In this document: one piece after another, positions 28,219 to 38,500 of the stretch
How the letters are laid out: every line of letters begins with the position of its first letter
How positions within the stretch are numbered: position 1 is the first letter of the stretch
Source of the DNA: Mycolicibacterium aichiense
GTDB taxonomy: Bacteria; Actinomycetota; Actinomycetes; Mycobacteriales; Mycobacteriaceae
Length of the DNA stretch: 64,000 nt
Assembly (NCBI RefSeq): GCF_010726245.1
Contig: NZ_AP022561.1
Coordinates: forward strand, 4,836,001 to 4,900,000
Reading direction: 5' to 3'
The notes under the pieces: model-generated
What the model saw: the letters and a program-made list of their open reading frames with translations, nothing else
What the model was told of the DNA's origin: nothing
Database searches by the model: none
Position numbers and translations under genes: made by a program

Positions 28219-28467
28219 ATGGCCAGGACGATCCCGCAGCGAGAACTCCGCAACGAGAACGCGAAGCTCATGGATGCGGTGGCAGCGGGTGAGACGTTCG
28301 TCGTCACCCGGCACGGGGAGCCGGTCGCGGAGCTTCGCCCTATTCAGTCCGCCCGCAAGACGTTTATCAGCCGCGACGACTTGGCACGCATCGCCAGCGC
28401 GGGTGTTCGAATCGACCCTGAACAGTTTCGTCAGGATCTCGACGCGGCCATCGATCAGAGCGTGTAG
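28219..28467 (+). CDS. Type II antitoxin (Phd/VapB family)
   Basis: An 82-aa Phd/YefM-fold antitoxin. The N-terminal DNA-binding part includes IPQRELRNENAKLMDAV and the hallmark TFVVTRHGEPVAELRP; the C-terminal part (about residues 50-82) is the flexible toxin-neutralising arm. It is followed directly by the toxin gene, whose ATG comes immediately after this stop codon. Such antitoxins normally autorepress the pair, so an operator should lie within the 120 bp upstream. Confidence 0.88.
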   Translation: MARTIPQRELRNENAKLMDAVAAGETFVVTRHGEPVAELRPIQSARKTFISRDDLARIASAGVRIDPEQFRQDLDAAIDQSV

Positions 28468-28863
28468 ATGGCGCCCGGGCTGCTGGACACCTCGGTGGTG
28501 ATCGACTGGCACGATCCGGCCGTCGTCGACAAGCTACCGGACGAGATGGCAATTTCGGCCATCACTGTTGCTGAGCTGGCAGCCGGTCCCCTCCTGGCGA
28601 GTACGGCGATAGAGGCTGCCAGACGCCAGTCAAGGCTGCAGGAGGTCGAATCTCTGATGGAGCCAATCGCTTTCGACGACAGAGCGGCTCGCAGCTACGG
28701 CCTCGTCGTTGCGGCGATCATCAGCGAAGGTCGCAAACCTCGCAGCCGATTCGCGGACCTGCTGATTGCGGCTACCGCACACGCCCATGGCTTGGACCTC
28801 TACACCCGCAATGCCGACGACTTCACGGGGCTTGGGGATCTGGTTCGCGTGGTGGCGGTGTGA
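28468..28863 (+). CDS. VapC-type PIN-domain toxin
   Basis: A 131-aa PIN-domain ribonuclease. The four acidic residues that bind metal are present: D7 in LLDTS, E36 in TVAELAAG, D97 in RFADLL and D118 in RNADDF. VapC toxins cleave tRNA or rRNA when free of antitoxin. The gene abuts the antitoxin gene with no spacing, the standard VapBC arrangement. The pair sits at the boundary between ordinary accessory genes and the NAD locus. Confidence 0.9.
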   Translation: MAPGLLDTSVVIDWHDPAVVDKLPDEMAISAITVAELAAGPLLASTAIEAARRQSRLQEVESLMEPIAFDDRAARSYGLVVAAIISEGRKPRSRFADLLIAATAHAHGLDLYTRNADDFTGLGDLVRVVAV

Positions 28864-28908
28864 TGGTGAAGTGTTGCGCTGCAGGGACTTCAGACCGGCA
28901 GTTTCACT

Positions 28909-29553
28909 TCACCGCCTCCGGCGGAACAACTCCGCCGGACGACCGCGAGCGCCGGTGTTCTCTTCCATCGCGCCAGTTCCTACGAGGCGCGCCTCCATGG
29001 TGCGACGAAACCTGTCGCGCTGGAGTTTTCGACCGGCGACGGCCTCATGCACCTGCCGGAGGTCCCGCATGGTGAACCGGTTGCCCAGCAGCCGTTCCGG
29101 GTCGGGCTCGGCCTCGTAGCGCTGCCGGATGTCGATTTTGGCCAGCCGCACAATTTCTGGGTGGTCCCACGCGAGATCGCCGGGCCGGTCCACCGGGGCA
29201 AGGCGGGTATCACCCGCCGAGCCGGACCCCAGCGAGGCGAGCTGGTCGGGTCGCACCACCGCGACGTGAGCGACAGACACCACCCAGTCCCGGTCGTCAC
29301 GGTCCGGAGCGTCGAATACTTGCAACTGACGAGGCCGCGTCCCCCGCACGCCGAGCTTGTCCCGCAGGGAACGGTCGACCGCTGCAGCCAGAGTCTCACC
29401 CTTGCGCACGAAGGCTCCCGGCAGCGCCCACTTCCCGACGTCATCGCGAGCCATCTCGACAACGAGTAGCCCCTGATCGGGATCCCACGTCAACAGCGCG
29501 GTGTCGACAGCGAGTGTCGGCCGCGGATAGTTGTGCAGGGGTGTCTCGCCCAT
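28909..29553 (-). CDS. nrtR: NrtR-like Nudix-domain transcriptional regulator
   Basis: A 214-aa protein with an N-terminal Nudix-fold domain (about residues 10-140) and a C-terminal winged-helix region (about 150-200, LLGNRFTMRDLRQVHEAVAG). The Nudix box reads GAFVRKGETLAAAVDRSLRDKLGV: the glycines and first Glu remain, but the catalytic R-E-x-x-E-E is replaced by R-S-L-R-D-K. Loss of the hydrolase residues with retention of the fold is typical of NrtR, which senses ADP-ribose and represses NAD genes. It faces the NAD salvage genes across a region with repeated palindromic sites. ATG 29553 is preferred; ATG 29571 falls inside the putative operator. Confidence 0.82.
   Translation of the reverse strand: MGETPLHNYPRPTLAVDTALLTWDPDQGLLVVEMARDDVGKWALPGAFVRKGETLAAAVDRSLRDKLGVRGTRPRQLQVFDAPDRDDRDWVVSVAHVAVVRPDQLASLGSGSAGDTRLAPVDRPGDLAWDHPEIVRLAKIDIRQRYEAEPDPERLLGNRFTMRDLRQVHEAVAGRKLQRDRFRRTMEARLVGTGAMEENTGARGRPAELFRRRR
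28917..28939. terminator. Inverted repeat near convergent gene ends
   Basis: A perfect 9-bp inverted repeat (TCCGGCGGA, a 5-base ACAAC loop, TCCGCCGGA) lies in the last codons of the NrtR-like gene, about 55 bp after the VapC stop. It could stop transcription coming from the toxin gene. It has no T-run and overlaps coding sequence, so this is tentative. Confidence 0.35.
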
Positions 29554-29568
29554 AGATCGACAACCTAG

Positions 29569-29622
29569 CATTAAGCGCGACTATTGCGCTAAATTTGATT
29601 TTGTGTGATTGTTGCGCTAAAT
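29569..29622. promoter_or_regulatory. Candidate NrtR operator with repeated TTGCGCTAAAT sites
   Basis: The element TTGCGCTAAAT occurs twice on the plus strand, at 29584-29594 and 29612-29622, 28 bp apart centre to centre. The first copy also pairs with an imperfect inverted copy at 29570-29580 (ATTAAGCGCGA), making a palindrome. The region sits between the divergent regulator gene and the NAD salvage operon, where an autoregulatory operator is expected. A purine-rich ribosome site (GGGGAGGA) follows before the ATG at 29646. Confidence 0.6.
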
Positions 29623-29645
29623 CGACGCAGCGGGGAGGACGACGA

Positions 29646-30680
29646 ATGAGCGACTGGTTTCAACGCATGACCGGGTTTACTGAGGATGGCTACGACTCCA
29701 CCCAGCGGCGACTCACCATCGATGGCGACGAGCTGGTGTCCACCGTGAACGGCAAGCGCTTCAGTATTGGGGAGCTGACAGTGCCGACCCTGGCCGATCT
29801 TCGCAACCGGGTGACTGTGGCTCGGGGCGAGCGCAGTTCGGTGAGCGCGCTAGTCGGCGACGCCCGGAAGTTGCATGCCGATCCCCGGTTTGTGGGCGCA
29901 CTCTTCCAAGTGGCATCACAGTTCAATCTATTGGAGATGGTCTCTGAGAACGTGACGCCAGAGCAGGGAGTGACGCGCTACGCATCCGACCCGACTCAGG
30001 GACCGGCCTGCGCGATCGCTGCGGGTGCGGCGACGATCTACCGCAACTACTTCGTCCCGTTCGAAGATGGAATTGGCCAGACCGCGGATCGCCAGGTCGA
30101 CGCCTTGGCCGGCGTTGGCGCGGCGCTGTCGCAACTCACCGCTCTACCGATGAGCGCGCTCTGGACGATGCGGAACGGCTATGCGCTCTGTAGTCATGAG
30201 GGGTTGGCGGCGATCAACGGTGCTTTGACGAGCGCTTCGGACGACGTAATAGACGCGCTTCGCGGCCAGCTCGCCATCGGGCTGCACCGGGACGTCCAAG
30301 TCACCGATGTCCAGGAGCCGGGGCGACGGCTGGTGTCGCAGGCGTTCTGTTCGGCTCTGCCCCTTGGGTACTCGCGGCTGCCGCGCCAGGAGTGGGAGTT
30401 GTTCGCCCGACTAGTGCTCGAGGCGACCTATGAAGCGACGCTGCTGGCCGCAGTCGAGCGTGCCGCGGGCGGTGGCTCCAACATTGTGTTGTTGACACGC
30501 GTGGGCGGTGGTGTGTTCGGCAATGAGGGCAGCTGGATCGACCATGCCATCGAGCGGGCGCTGAATGTTGTTAAGGATGCCGGGCTGGATGTACGCATCG
30601 TCGGCTACCGTGGCGTCGATCCAGGGGTTGAGGACATCATCGATCGGTGGAACGCGTGGTTCCGGGAGGTGAGGCGATGA
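29646..30680 (+). CDS. Unknown protein of the NAD salvage operon (344 aa)
   Basis: I do not recognise this family with certainty. It is soluble, with conserved-looking blocks YASDPTQGPACAIAAGAATIYR in part (about residue 120), a GQTADRQVDALAG segment, an ALCSHEGLAAINGAL segment and, near the C-terminus, VGGGVFGNEGSWIDHAIERAL followed by a beta strand. The last block recalls Gly-rich loops of ADP-ribose-binding (macro/PARG-like) proteins, which would suit the NAD context, but this is a weak impression. The ATG at 29646 has a strong GGGGAGGA site. The stop overlaps the pnuC start (ATGA), and the whole operon lies opposite the NrtR-like gene. Likely role: NAD(+) or ADP-ribose metabolism or turnover. 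Confidence 0.75.
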   Translation: MSDWFQRMTGFTEDGYDSTQRRLTIDGDELVSTVNGKRFSIGELTVPTLADLRNRVTVARGERSSVSALVGDARKLHADPRFVGALFQVASQFNLLEMVSENVTPEQGVTRYASDPTQGPACAIAAGAATIYRNYFVPFEDGIGQTADRQVDALAGVGAALSQLTALPMSALWTMRNGYALCSHEGLAAINGALTSASDDVIDALRGQLAIGLHRDVQVTDVQEPGRRLVSQAFCSALPLGYSRLPRQEWELFARLVLEATYEATLLAAVERAAGGGSNIVLLTRVGGGVFGNEGSWIDHAIERALNVVKDAGLDVRIVGYRGVDPGVEDIIDRWNAWFREVRR

Positions 30681-31327
30681 TCGAGTGGCTGGCCGCCTTG
30701 GTGGCTCCGCTCAACACGGTCACCTTCACACTGTGGGGCGACCCCGTGAGCTGGGCGGAACTGCTCGGCTTCGTCACCGGCGGGGCTTGTGTGGCGCTAA
30801 CGGTTCGGCGCAGTGTCGCGAACTTCCCTGTCGGGATTGCGAACTCGGCCTTCTTCTTGGTGTTGTTCGCCTCGGCGCAGCTGTGGGCTGACTCCGGGCT
30901 TCAAGCTATCTACATCATCCTGGGCTTCATCGGATGGTGGCAGTGGTTGTACGGCAACACCGACCGCACTCCCTTGCCGGTGCGCGGGGTGAGCCGGCGA
31001 CACTTCATCTGGTGCGTGGTCGCGGTCGCGGTCGGTACTGCGGCCCTGTATCCGCTGCTGATGTCGATGCACGATTCGGCGCCTTTTCTGGATGCGCTGA
31101 CCACCAGCCTGTCGTTGGTCGCGCAATGGCTACTCAACGGGAAGTGGATTGAGTCCTGGTACTTCTGGGTTGCCGCCGACTGCATCTATGTCCCGCTGTA
31201 CTTCAGTCGCGGACTCAACCTGACGGCGGTCGTGTACATGCTGTTCCTCGCATTGTGTGTTACGGGCTGGCGGGCATGGCGCCGGGAGCTTGCTCTCGAA
31301 CGTGAAACCGTGGGAAGTGCAGGGTGA
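30677..31327 (+). CDS. pnuC: PnuC-family nicotinamide riboside transporter
   Basis: A 216-aa integral membrane protein with about seven hydrophobic helices. The PnuC signature GWWQWLYG (about residue 90) and a later NGKWIESWYFWVAAD block are present; these form the substrate-binding helices of NR facilitators. It imports nicotinamide riboside by facilitated diffusion, trapped by phosphorylation through the downstream NadR. It overlaps both neighbours by four bases, so the operon order unknown-pnuC-nadR is translationally coupled. Confidence 0.9.
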   Translation: MIEWLAALVAPLNTVTFTLWGDPVSWAELLGFVTGGACVALTVRRSVANFPVGIANSAFFLVLFASAQLWADSGLQAIYIILGFIGWWQWLYGNTDRTPLPVRGVSRRHFIWCVVAVAVGTAALYPLLMSMHDSAPFLDALTTSLSLVAQWLLNGKWIESWYFWVAADCIYVPLYFSRGLNLTAVVYMLFLALCVTGWRAWRRELALERETVGSAG

Positions 31328-32409
31328 CTCGCTACGGTCACGGCTTGCTGATTGGCAAGTTCTACCCACCTCATCTCGGGCACCATGCGGCGATCCGCGC
31401 TGCTGCCGAACAGTGCGAGCGGTTCACGGTGCTGGTGATGGCATCGGCAGTGGAGACGATCCCGTTGAAGGATCGTGTCGGGTGGCTTCGGGTCGCGCAC
31501 AAGGGTGAGTCGGATATTCGGGTCATCGGTATTCGTTGCGACGCTCCGCTGGATGTTGGCAGTCAACAGATCTGGGCGGCACAGGTGGCGTTGATGCAAG
31601 CCGCGCTGCAGCAGGCAGGCGAGCCTGTGGGCGTTGATGTGCTGTTCTCGGGTGAAGATTATGGGGCTGAGCTGGCGCGCTGGTTTGGTGCCGCAAGCAG
31701 GCGGATTCCGCGTACCGGTCTGAGCGCTTCAGCGGTGCGACGCGACCTTGCCGGGAGGTGGACCGATCTCGCGCCGGCTACCCGCGCCGGGCTGGTCACT
31801 CGCGTTGTGGTCGTGGGTGCTGAATCCACGGGCACAACAACACTTTCCCGGATGCTGGCTGAGCACTACGGCACGCAGTATGTCGAGGAGTACGGACGCG
31901 AGTACACCGCACTTAAATGGGCGTCTGAGCCGTCGATGGACTTAGTGGACCTGGTTTGGACCGCGGCCGACTTTGACGTCATCGGTGTAGAACAGACGCG
32001 ACGTGAAGAGGGAGCAGCTGCGGCGTCGAGCTCCCCAATGCTGATCTGCGACACCGATGCTTTCGCGACGGCCATCTGGGAGCGCCGCTATCTCGGGGCG
32101 GCAGCACGGACCGGCCAGCCGTGGACGCAGGTGCCGCCGAGAGCGGTCTACCTGGTCACGGACCACGAGGGGGTGCCCTGGCAGGACGATGGCATGCGAG
32201 AGGGCGACTTGCAGATTCGCGAGGCGATGACGGCGTGGTTCATCGAGGCACTCACTTCAGCTGGGCACTCTTGGGTGTTGTTGACCGGCAGTCTGTCTGA
32301 ACGGCTGGACATCGCGATTCGGACGATCGACGCGTTGGTTGAGCTCCGTGCGCGGTTTGGTGAGCCGCTGCATGGGCCGGGGTTTGAAGGAACGACCAAA
32401 GAGAGATGA
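31324..32409 (+). CDS. nadR: NadR-like NMN adenylyltransferase / ribosylnicotinamide kinase
   Basis: A 361-aa bifunctional protein without the N-terminal repressor domain of enterobacterial NadR. Residues about 1-155 form the nucleotidyltransferase: GKFYPPHLGHH (the T/HxGH motif) and SASAVRR. Residues about 160-345 form the NR kinase with P-loop VVGAESTGTTTLS and later DTDAFATAIW. The P-loop position normally occupied by Lys (G-K-S/T) is Thr here, which could weaken the kinase half or reflect a family variant. Products are NMN and then NAD from imported NR. The GTG start overlaps the pnuC stop. It ends about 100 bp before the defence island on the opposite strand. Confidence 0.88.
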   Translation: MTRYGHGLLIGKFYPPHLGHHAAIRAAAEQCERFTVLVMASAVETIPLKDRVGWLRVAHKGESDIRVIGIRCDAPLDVGSQQIWAAQVALMQAALQQAGEPVGVDVLFSGEDYGAELARWFGAASRRIPRTGLSASAVRRDLAGRWTDLAPATRAGLVTRVVVVGAESTGTTTLSRMLAEHYGTQYVEEYGREYTALKWASEPSMDLVDLVWTAADFDVIGVEQTRREEGAAAASSSPMLICDTDAFATAIWERRYLGAAARTGQPWTQVPPRAVYLVTDHEGVPWQDDGMREGDLQIREAMTAWFIEALTSAGHSWVLLTGSLSERLDIAIRTIDALVELRARFGEPLHGPGFEGTTKER

Positions 32410-32510
32410 GTCTCGTCGTCCAGCTCAGGACCCCGATCAGGAGGACGCTGCATACTGCAGGTAACGCTGCTTCTTCCACAGCACATAGTGTGCCGAGTCC
32501 GCGCTCGCGT

Positions 32511-35500
32511 TCATGCTGCCCCCGCAACAACAACTCCCGTCGGAAGCACACGCAACTTCCCCACAGCCACAGCGCGTTCCAGCGCCGAGTCGAGACGCGC
32601 TGCGACGCCCGCGCCCATTCGCTTGACGCCGAACAATGCCATCGCCTGACGCTTGAGGTCGTCCTTCAGAGCGCCGCCCGACTGCTCGGCCACTACGACC
32701 ATCGCGTTCCCAAGTTCGACCAGACTCACCTCGTCGATTGGACGGCTCTCGCCTGATTCGGGGACGCGCACGGTGCGCCACATCTGCGGCTCAGTGCCCG
32801 TCGACCAATAGAAGTCGGCATCGTCGGCGCGGGCGTATTCCTGCGGCACCACCCGCTGAATGGCGCGCTTCCGGTCTTCGCTGACCCGCGACAGCCCGAA
32901 TGCGCCACCCACCAGTCTCGCTAACCGATCCTTGTGCACCGGCGCTTCGGTCTCGATGATCGACTCGGCGATCTTGACGACGTGCGACCGGTTGTAGCTG
33001 GTATGAATTTCGTCCAACACACTGACTCCGCCGATAACGACCGGCATCCACGGGCTGTAGTCGGCCAGGTCAGCGTGTCGCCGCACGCTCACCGGGGCGC
33101 TCGCCGCCGACGGAGCCGACTTGAACGCCACGAACTCCGCCGGCTCGGGCGTTGTGGAAATCGTCACCGGCTCCACCGAAGGTGCCGGTGGCTCCAGGCG
33201 CCGTTGCTTGGCCGCCGCCACCGCGTCCCGAATACGCCCGATCGTGGCTTCGCGCTGACTGAGCCACTCCGGCAACCAGATTCGCTCCACTCCGGGCCAA
33301 TGCAGCAGATTCGAGAGCACATCGATCGGTAGACCGTCACGGTCGGCCACTGTGCGCCGGGTGTACCACTCGGTGCCGTCGAGCAGGATCGCCACCAATG
33401 GCTGATCGGGTTCGTCCGGGTCGGACACCACGAGATCGACGCGGAAGTCAGACAGTCCGACATCCGATCGGACGACCAGGTCCTCACGGCGTAGGGCGTC
33501 CGCGATGTCATCGCGATGCCGGTCGATTACGGCATTGCGTCGGCCACCCTGGGTGATCATCTCGACGCCGCGCTGAGCCATCTCCAGATAGGCACGCAGG
33601 TGCTTGGTGCCGACCTGAGTGGTCTCCTCGGCCCGCAGATCTGACGGGTCGAAGCTCGAGTACAGCACCACTTCGCAGCGCGCACGGGTGATCGCGACGT
33701 TCAGCCGACGCTCGCCGCCCGGCCGAGACAACGGACCGAAGTTCAGCGGAACGAACCCCTTGTCGTTCTTGCTGAAGGCCACCGAGAACAAGATGGTGTC
33801 GCGTTCGTCGCCCTGAACATTCTCCAGGTTCTTCACGAACAGCCCATCCGGATGGTCCAGCGCCTGCAGTAGCCGTTCGTCGCCGGTGTCGCGCAACAAG
33901 TTCTCGATCAGGTCACGCTGTTGGGAATTGAAGGTGATGACACCGATCGATGGGGCCTTGTCGGGAGACTCGGCAAAGCGACGCCTGATGTCGGCCAGAA
34001 TCCGCTCGGCCTCAACCTGGTTCGTACGCAGGGTCTTGCCCTTGCCGGACCGCTGGAACTGACCGTCGACTCGAACCAGCGAGATGCCGTGGCCGGTCGC
34101 CGGTGTCAGCGGCGCCGGGAACGAGGCCAGCCGGCCGTTGTAATAGTGGATGTTGCTGAATGCGATCAGTGCCTCGTCCTGGCTGCGGTAGTGCCACGAC
34201 AGCCACTGCTGCGGGACGAGCGATTGCACGCATTCGCTGAGGATCGACTCCTCGTCGGCGACGACCTCGGGGCTGTCCGTGGCTTCGTCGTCCAGCGATG
34301 CGCTGGCTTCGGCGAAGCTGGTCGGCGGCATCTGCTTGCTGTCCCCCACGACCACAACGGCTTTCGCGCGTCCCATCGCACCGATGGCGTCGGCCACACG
34401 AATCTGCGAGGCCTCGTCGAACACGACGATGTCGAAGATGTCCGGGCGGGCAGGGAAGAACCGTGCCACCGAGTCCGGACTCATCAACGTGCACGGCAAG
34501 ATCTGGGTGATCAGCTCACCGAAGTTGTCCATCAGACCGCGCACGCTCATCCCGCCACGCTTGCGGTCCAACTGGCGCTTGAGCAGGCCGACTTGCCCGC
34601 TCTCTGTGTACGCATCGAACTTGCGGTCGGCGAGCAGCCCGGCGGGAATGGCACGGCGCAGCTCTTCGCGGATCGCAGAGGAGCTGCTGGTGAAGCGCTG
34701 GATCGCTTTGCCGTGTGCGGTCACGTCAAACTCGCTGAGCCCGCTGGCTTCTAGACGCTCGGCAATCGACGCAGCGGCCACCCCACTGTCGAAGGCGAGG
34801 CTGGCGTCTTCGGCCACGACATTGCCGGCAAGAATCTGCGCCCGCGCGTGCGGCATATCGGCCAAGGTGAGGGGCTCGACGTGCTGCAGCAACGCAACCC
34901 ATCGCTCGATGGTCGCCGCAGACTCCAGCTTGCGGGCAGCTCGACCGGCCCACCATTGCGAGATGAAGCCGTCCCGGACGATGTCGGCGCCGGTCACTTG
35001 CGCCAGCTGCGTCCACGCGGTGGACCAAGCCTGCAGCGCCGGCCCGAACGCACCTGCGGGATGCGAGGCATAGAACATACGCAGATCCGCAACACGTGGC
35101 TGCGTAGGCTGCGCCGACAGAACCTGCCCGATACGCCGCACCGCCGCCACCGTCGCAGAGAGATGCCCCGCATCCGCGTCGGTGAACGGATTCCAGGTGC
35201 GGTCGAACACCAGAATCGGCAGAGCCGAAACCCGTTGGCGGAGGTCGGCAACGATGGCGTGACTCTGTTGAAGTTGCTCGGTGAGCTTCGACAAAGTCTT
35301 GAGGTCTACCGCCGCCTGATCCACGGCCAGCACATCAGTCAGCTGAGCGAGGACTGCCCGGCGGCGCTTCTTGCGACCAAAGAACCCGGATTCATCAGCG
35401 GCCACCGCCGCCGCGTGGATGGCTGGAACGTCCAGATCCACGACTGCCGGTGTGACGGTGGACAACCATTCTGGTCTTGATTGATGCAGATGCGCGAGCA

Positions 35501-38500
35501 CCTGCTCGATACCGGCGAGATGCGCCTGCCCCTGCGGGCTGTGCAGCCCATCCACGGCAGCCAGCGGATACCGTGGTTCCGAAGTCAGCCGCGACCACGC
35601 GTCGACGTCACCAGGACTGTCGTACTTGGTGAGCACATCCAACGCAATCCCGCCGGCTTGCAACTCAGTCAGCGCGTTGTCGAATGCCACGGCCGCAGCG
35701 TGAATCCTGGCCGGATCAAGGCCAGCTGGCGGCACCCGGTCAAGGAATGCCCAGGGATGGTCGGGCCGTGGACGAGCGTCATCGACCTTTTCGGGCAGGG
35801 TGCGCAACGCCTGCGCGACGCTGTCGAAGACAGTGGGATCAGGATTGGTCACAAGGCTTCTCGGTACTGCGAGAGGTGTGACGTCTTGATCTGCCGCCAG
35901 CTCCGAAGACCGTGCGGTGTACAGCGACTGGCCGACCGCGTTCTGCTCGTGGAGCCGATCGGCGTAGCGGGCCAGGCTGTGCCGGCTCGATTCGGCGACT
36001 TGTAGCTTGGTCTTCAGCAAGTCGGCGTCGTGGCTGAGCCGCAGCTCGAGCGCATGCTTGATCTGGGCCCGCACTGCCGCCGGGCGAGCGGACTTGTCGT
36101 GGATGTCCAGCGAAAGCTCGCCCAGCCCAACACTTTCCAGACGCTTCTTCACCACGTCTAGTGCCGCGCGCTTCTCGGCGACGAACAAGACTCGACGACC
36201 CGTTGCCATCGCATGTGCGAGCAGGTTCGTGATGGTCTGCGACTTGCCTGTTCCCGGAGGTCCCTCCAGGACAAAAGTGCGGCCGCCGACGGCGTCGGCG
36301 ACGGCGCGCAGCTGCGACGCGTCGGCCGGTACCGGCACGGTCGTACTGAGTTCATCGAGATTCGGTTCGGCGAGGTCGGAGATGGGGTCGACGAACGGGT
36401 TTTGCGGACTCTCGATGAGATGACGGACCAAACTGTTGCGGGACAGCTCTTTCCACGATTCGTCGAGATCCTTCCACAGCGGGAACTTCGCGAACTGCAG
36501 GATCGACAGGTGCACGGTGTCTTCGACGCGGAACGGGAGCTTGGCGTCCGCGATGGCTTGGCGGACCCCGTTGAACGTGCCCGTCAGGTCGATGCCCGAG
36601 GCGTCTTCGTCCGGCTGGGCCAGCGCCGGGATCTCCAGACCAAGTGATGTGCGTAGCTTCTCGACGAGGCAGTAATTCGGCGTCGACATGCCCGCCTCGT
36701 CCATGGTGAGGACATAGCGTTCACCACGGTTGGTCGTACTGAGGGTCACCGGAACCAACACAAGTGGCGATTTCAGCTGTCGGTCGGCCAGCTCCCAGCT
36801 GAGCATCCCGAAAGCCAGGTAAAGATTGTTGGCTCCGGTCTCTTCGACAATGGTCTTCGCCTTGTTGGCGAGGTAACGCAGCTTGCTCTTGTAAGACGCC
36901 ACGGTGATGTCGATGTAGGCGCCATGCTTGTCGGCAAGCAGCAATTCGCGGTCAGGCTCGGGCAGGTCGCGGCCGAAGCGGATCCCTCGGGCGATGTCGA
37001 CGTTTTGCACTTCATCCGAGCCGAGCAGCGAGATCTGGGCACCGGCGTTGATGGCATCTTCGAAGCGGCTCAACGCCGCCCCGGGGACGTCGAGCCGGTA
37101 GCCGGCGCGGTCGGTGTAGTTGATCAGCTTGTTGCGCAAACTCAGGTCCAGCAGCGCGTTCTTCCACTGCCTGATGCGGGCAGGCACCCCGCCGGCTTGC
37201 GCGGCAGGCTTCGACTCACTGGCAGTGTACGGCGCGATGACCGGACCGGCTCCCGGCTTGTACTCCGAGACAACAACATTGCCGTCGGAATCGACGCTAC
37301 GGCTGGGCAACGGGTAGATACGTGCGCGCCGGGCCTGCTGCACATCGGTGACGCCGAGAATGTTTGTCAGGTCGTCACCGAGATGCCGGTTGTGCGGCGA
37401 GCGTCTGGCGTCGTCGAACGTCGCGTCGACAGCGGACTGCGTCAGCATCGTGGTCTCTATGAGTCCGATATTGGTCAGGTCGACTTGGTTGACGACCTCG
37501 ACGGGCTCAGTGGTGGACACGTTCGGAAGGGCTCCGTCGATGCGCCAGTAACCCAGGAACGCATGCCCACGCAGCAGCCAGATCGTCGAGTTGATGCCGC
37601 ACTGCTCCAGCACGGCGGCCATCACGAGGGTGGTGTCCAGGCACGTACCCAGGCGTCCTTCGAGCACCTCTGCGGGCGTGCGTACCTTCTGGCCAATATC
37701 GCCCCAGCTGGCGGGCGGCTCGGCATAGCGGATGTCGCGCGCTTTCATGGCGTCGAAGATTGCTCGCACGATCGCGTCGACCCGTTCGGGGCTCTCGCTC
37801 TGGTACCCATCGAGCGACGAGTTTCCGGTTGAGGCCTGCAACCGGTCCGAAACGTCGAGCATCAGACCGGAGATAACCGCCGCATTGGGCTGGACGTACG
37901 CCGCCAGCATCTCCAGCGCGAGTTGCGGCGGGGTGGCCTTCCACTGGTTGGCGGCCAGGATGTTGACCTCTTTGGCCGCGTCCGCGAGCACCGCGCCGGT
38001 GCTGTCGCGCAGCACGACGCGGATGTCGCCGGGCCGCTGCTCGTCGACGCGCAGCATTGATCCCGGATCGAGCTTGAGGTCCACGTTGCGCAACACAGTG
38101 GGTTGGTGTGCGAACAAGTCGAGGTGGATCTCTGCGGGTCCGCCGTGTGAACCGTCGGCGCTGACCACGTCGATTTCGATGACCGCGCCCTGCCGGTCAC
38201 CGCCGGTGTTGTCGACGGTGATGTGGTCGACAACCGGGATACGGCAGTGAGCCATCGCGTAGCTGAGGTCGGAGATGGCTGCGATATCAATACGAGGCGC
38301 GTCTTCCGCCGCCGGAGGCGCCGTGGACACGGAAACGACGGGCGGGGCCAACGAGTGCTTTCCTGCTGGTGCGGCAGGCGCGACCGCAGACTTCAGCTTG
38401 TGCACCCGTTCCGCGACGTCGGTGGCTCCGACGGCGCGCAGCAGCAGTTCGGCCGAGTCGATGGCACGGTAGGTCTCGGCATCGCTGAAGTCTCCGGTGT

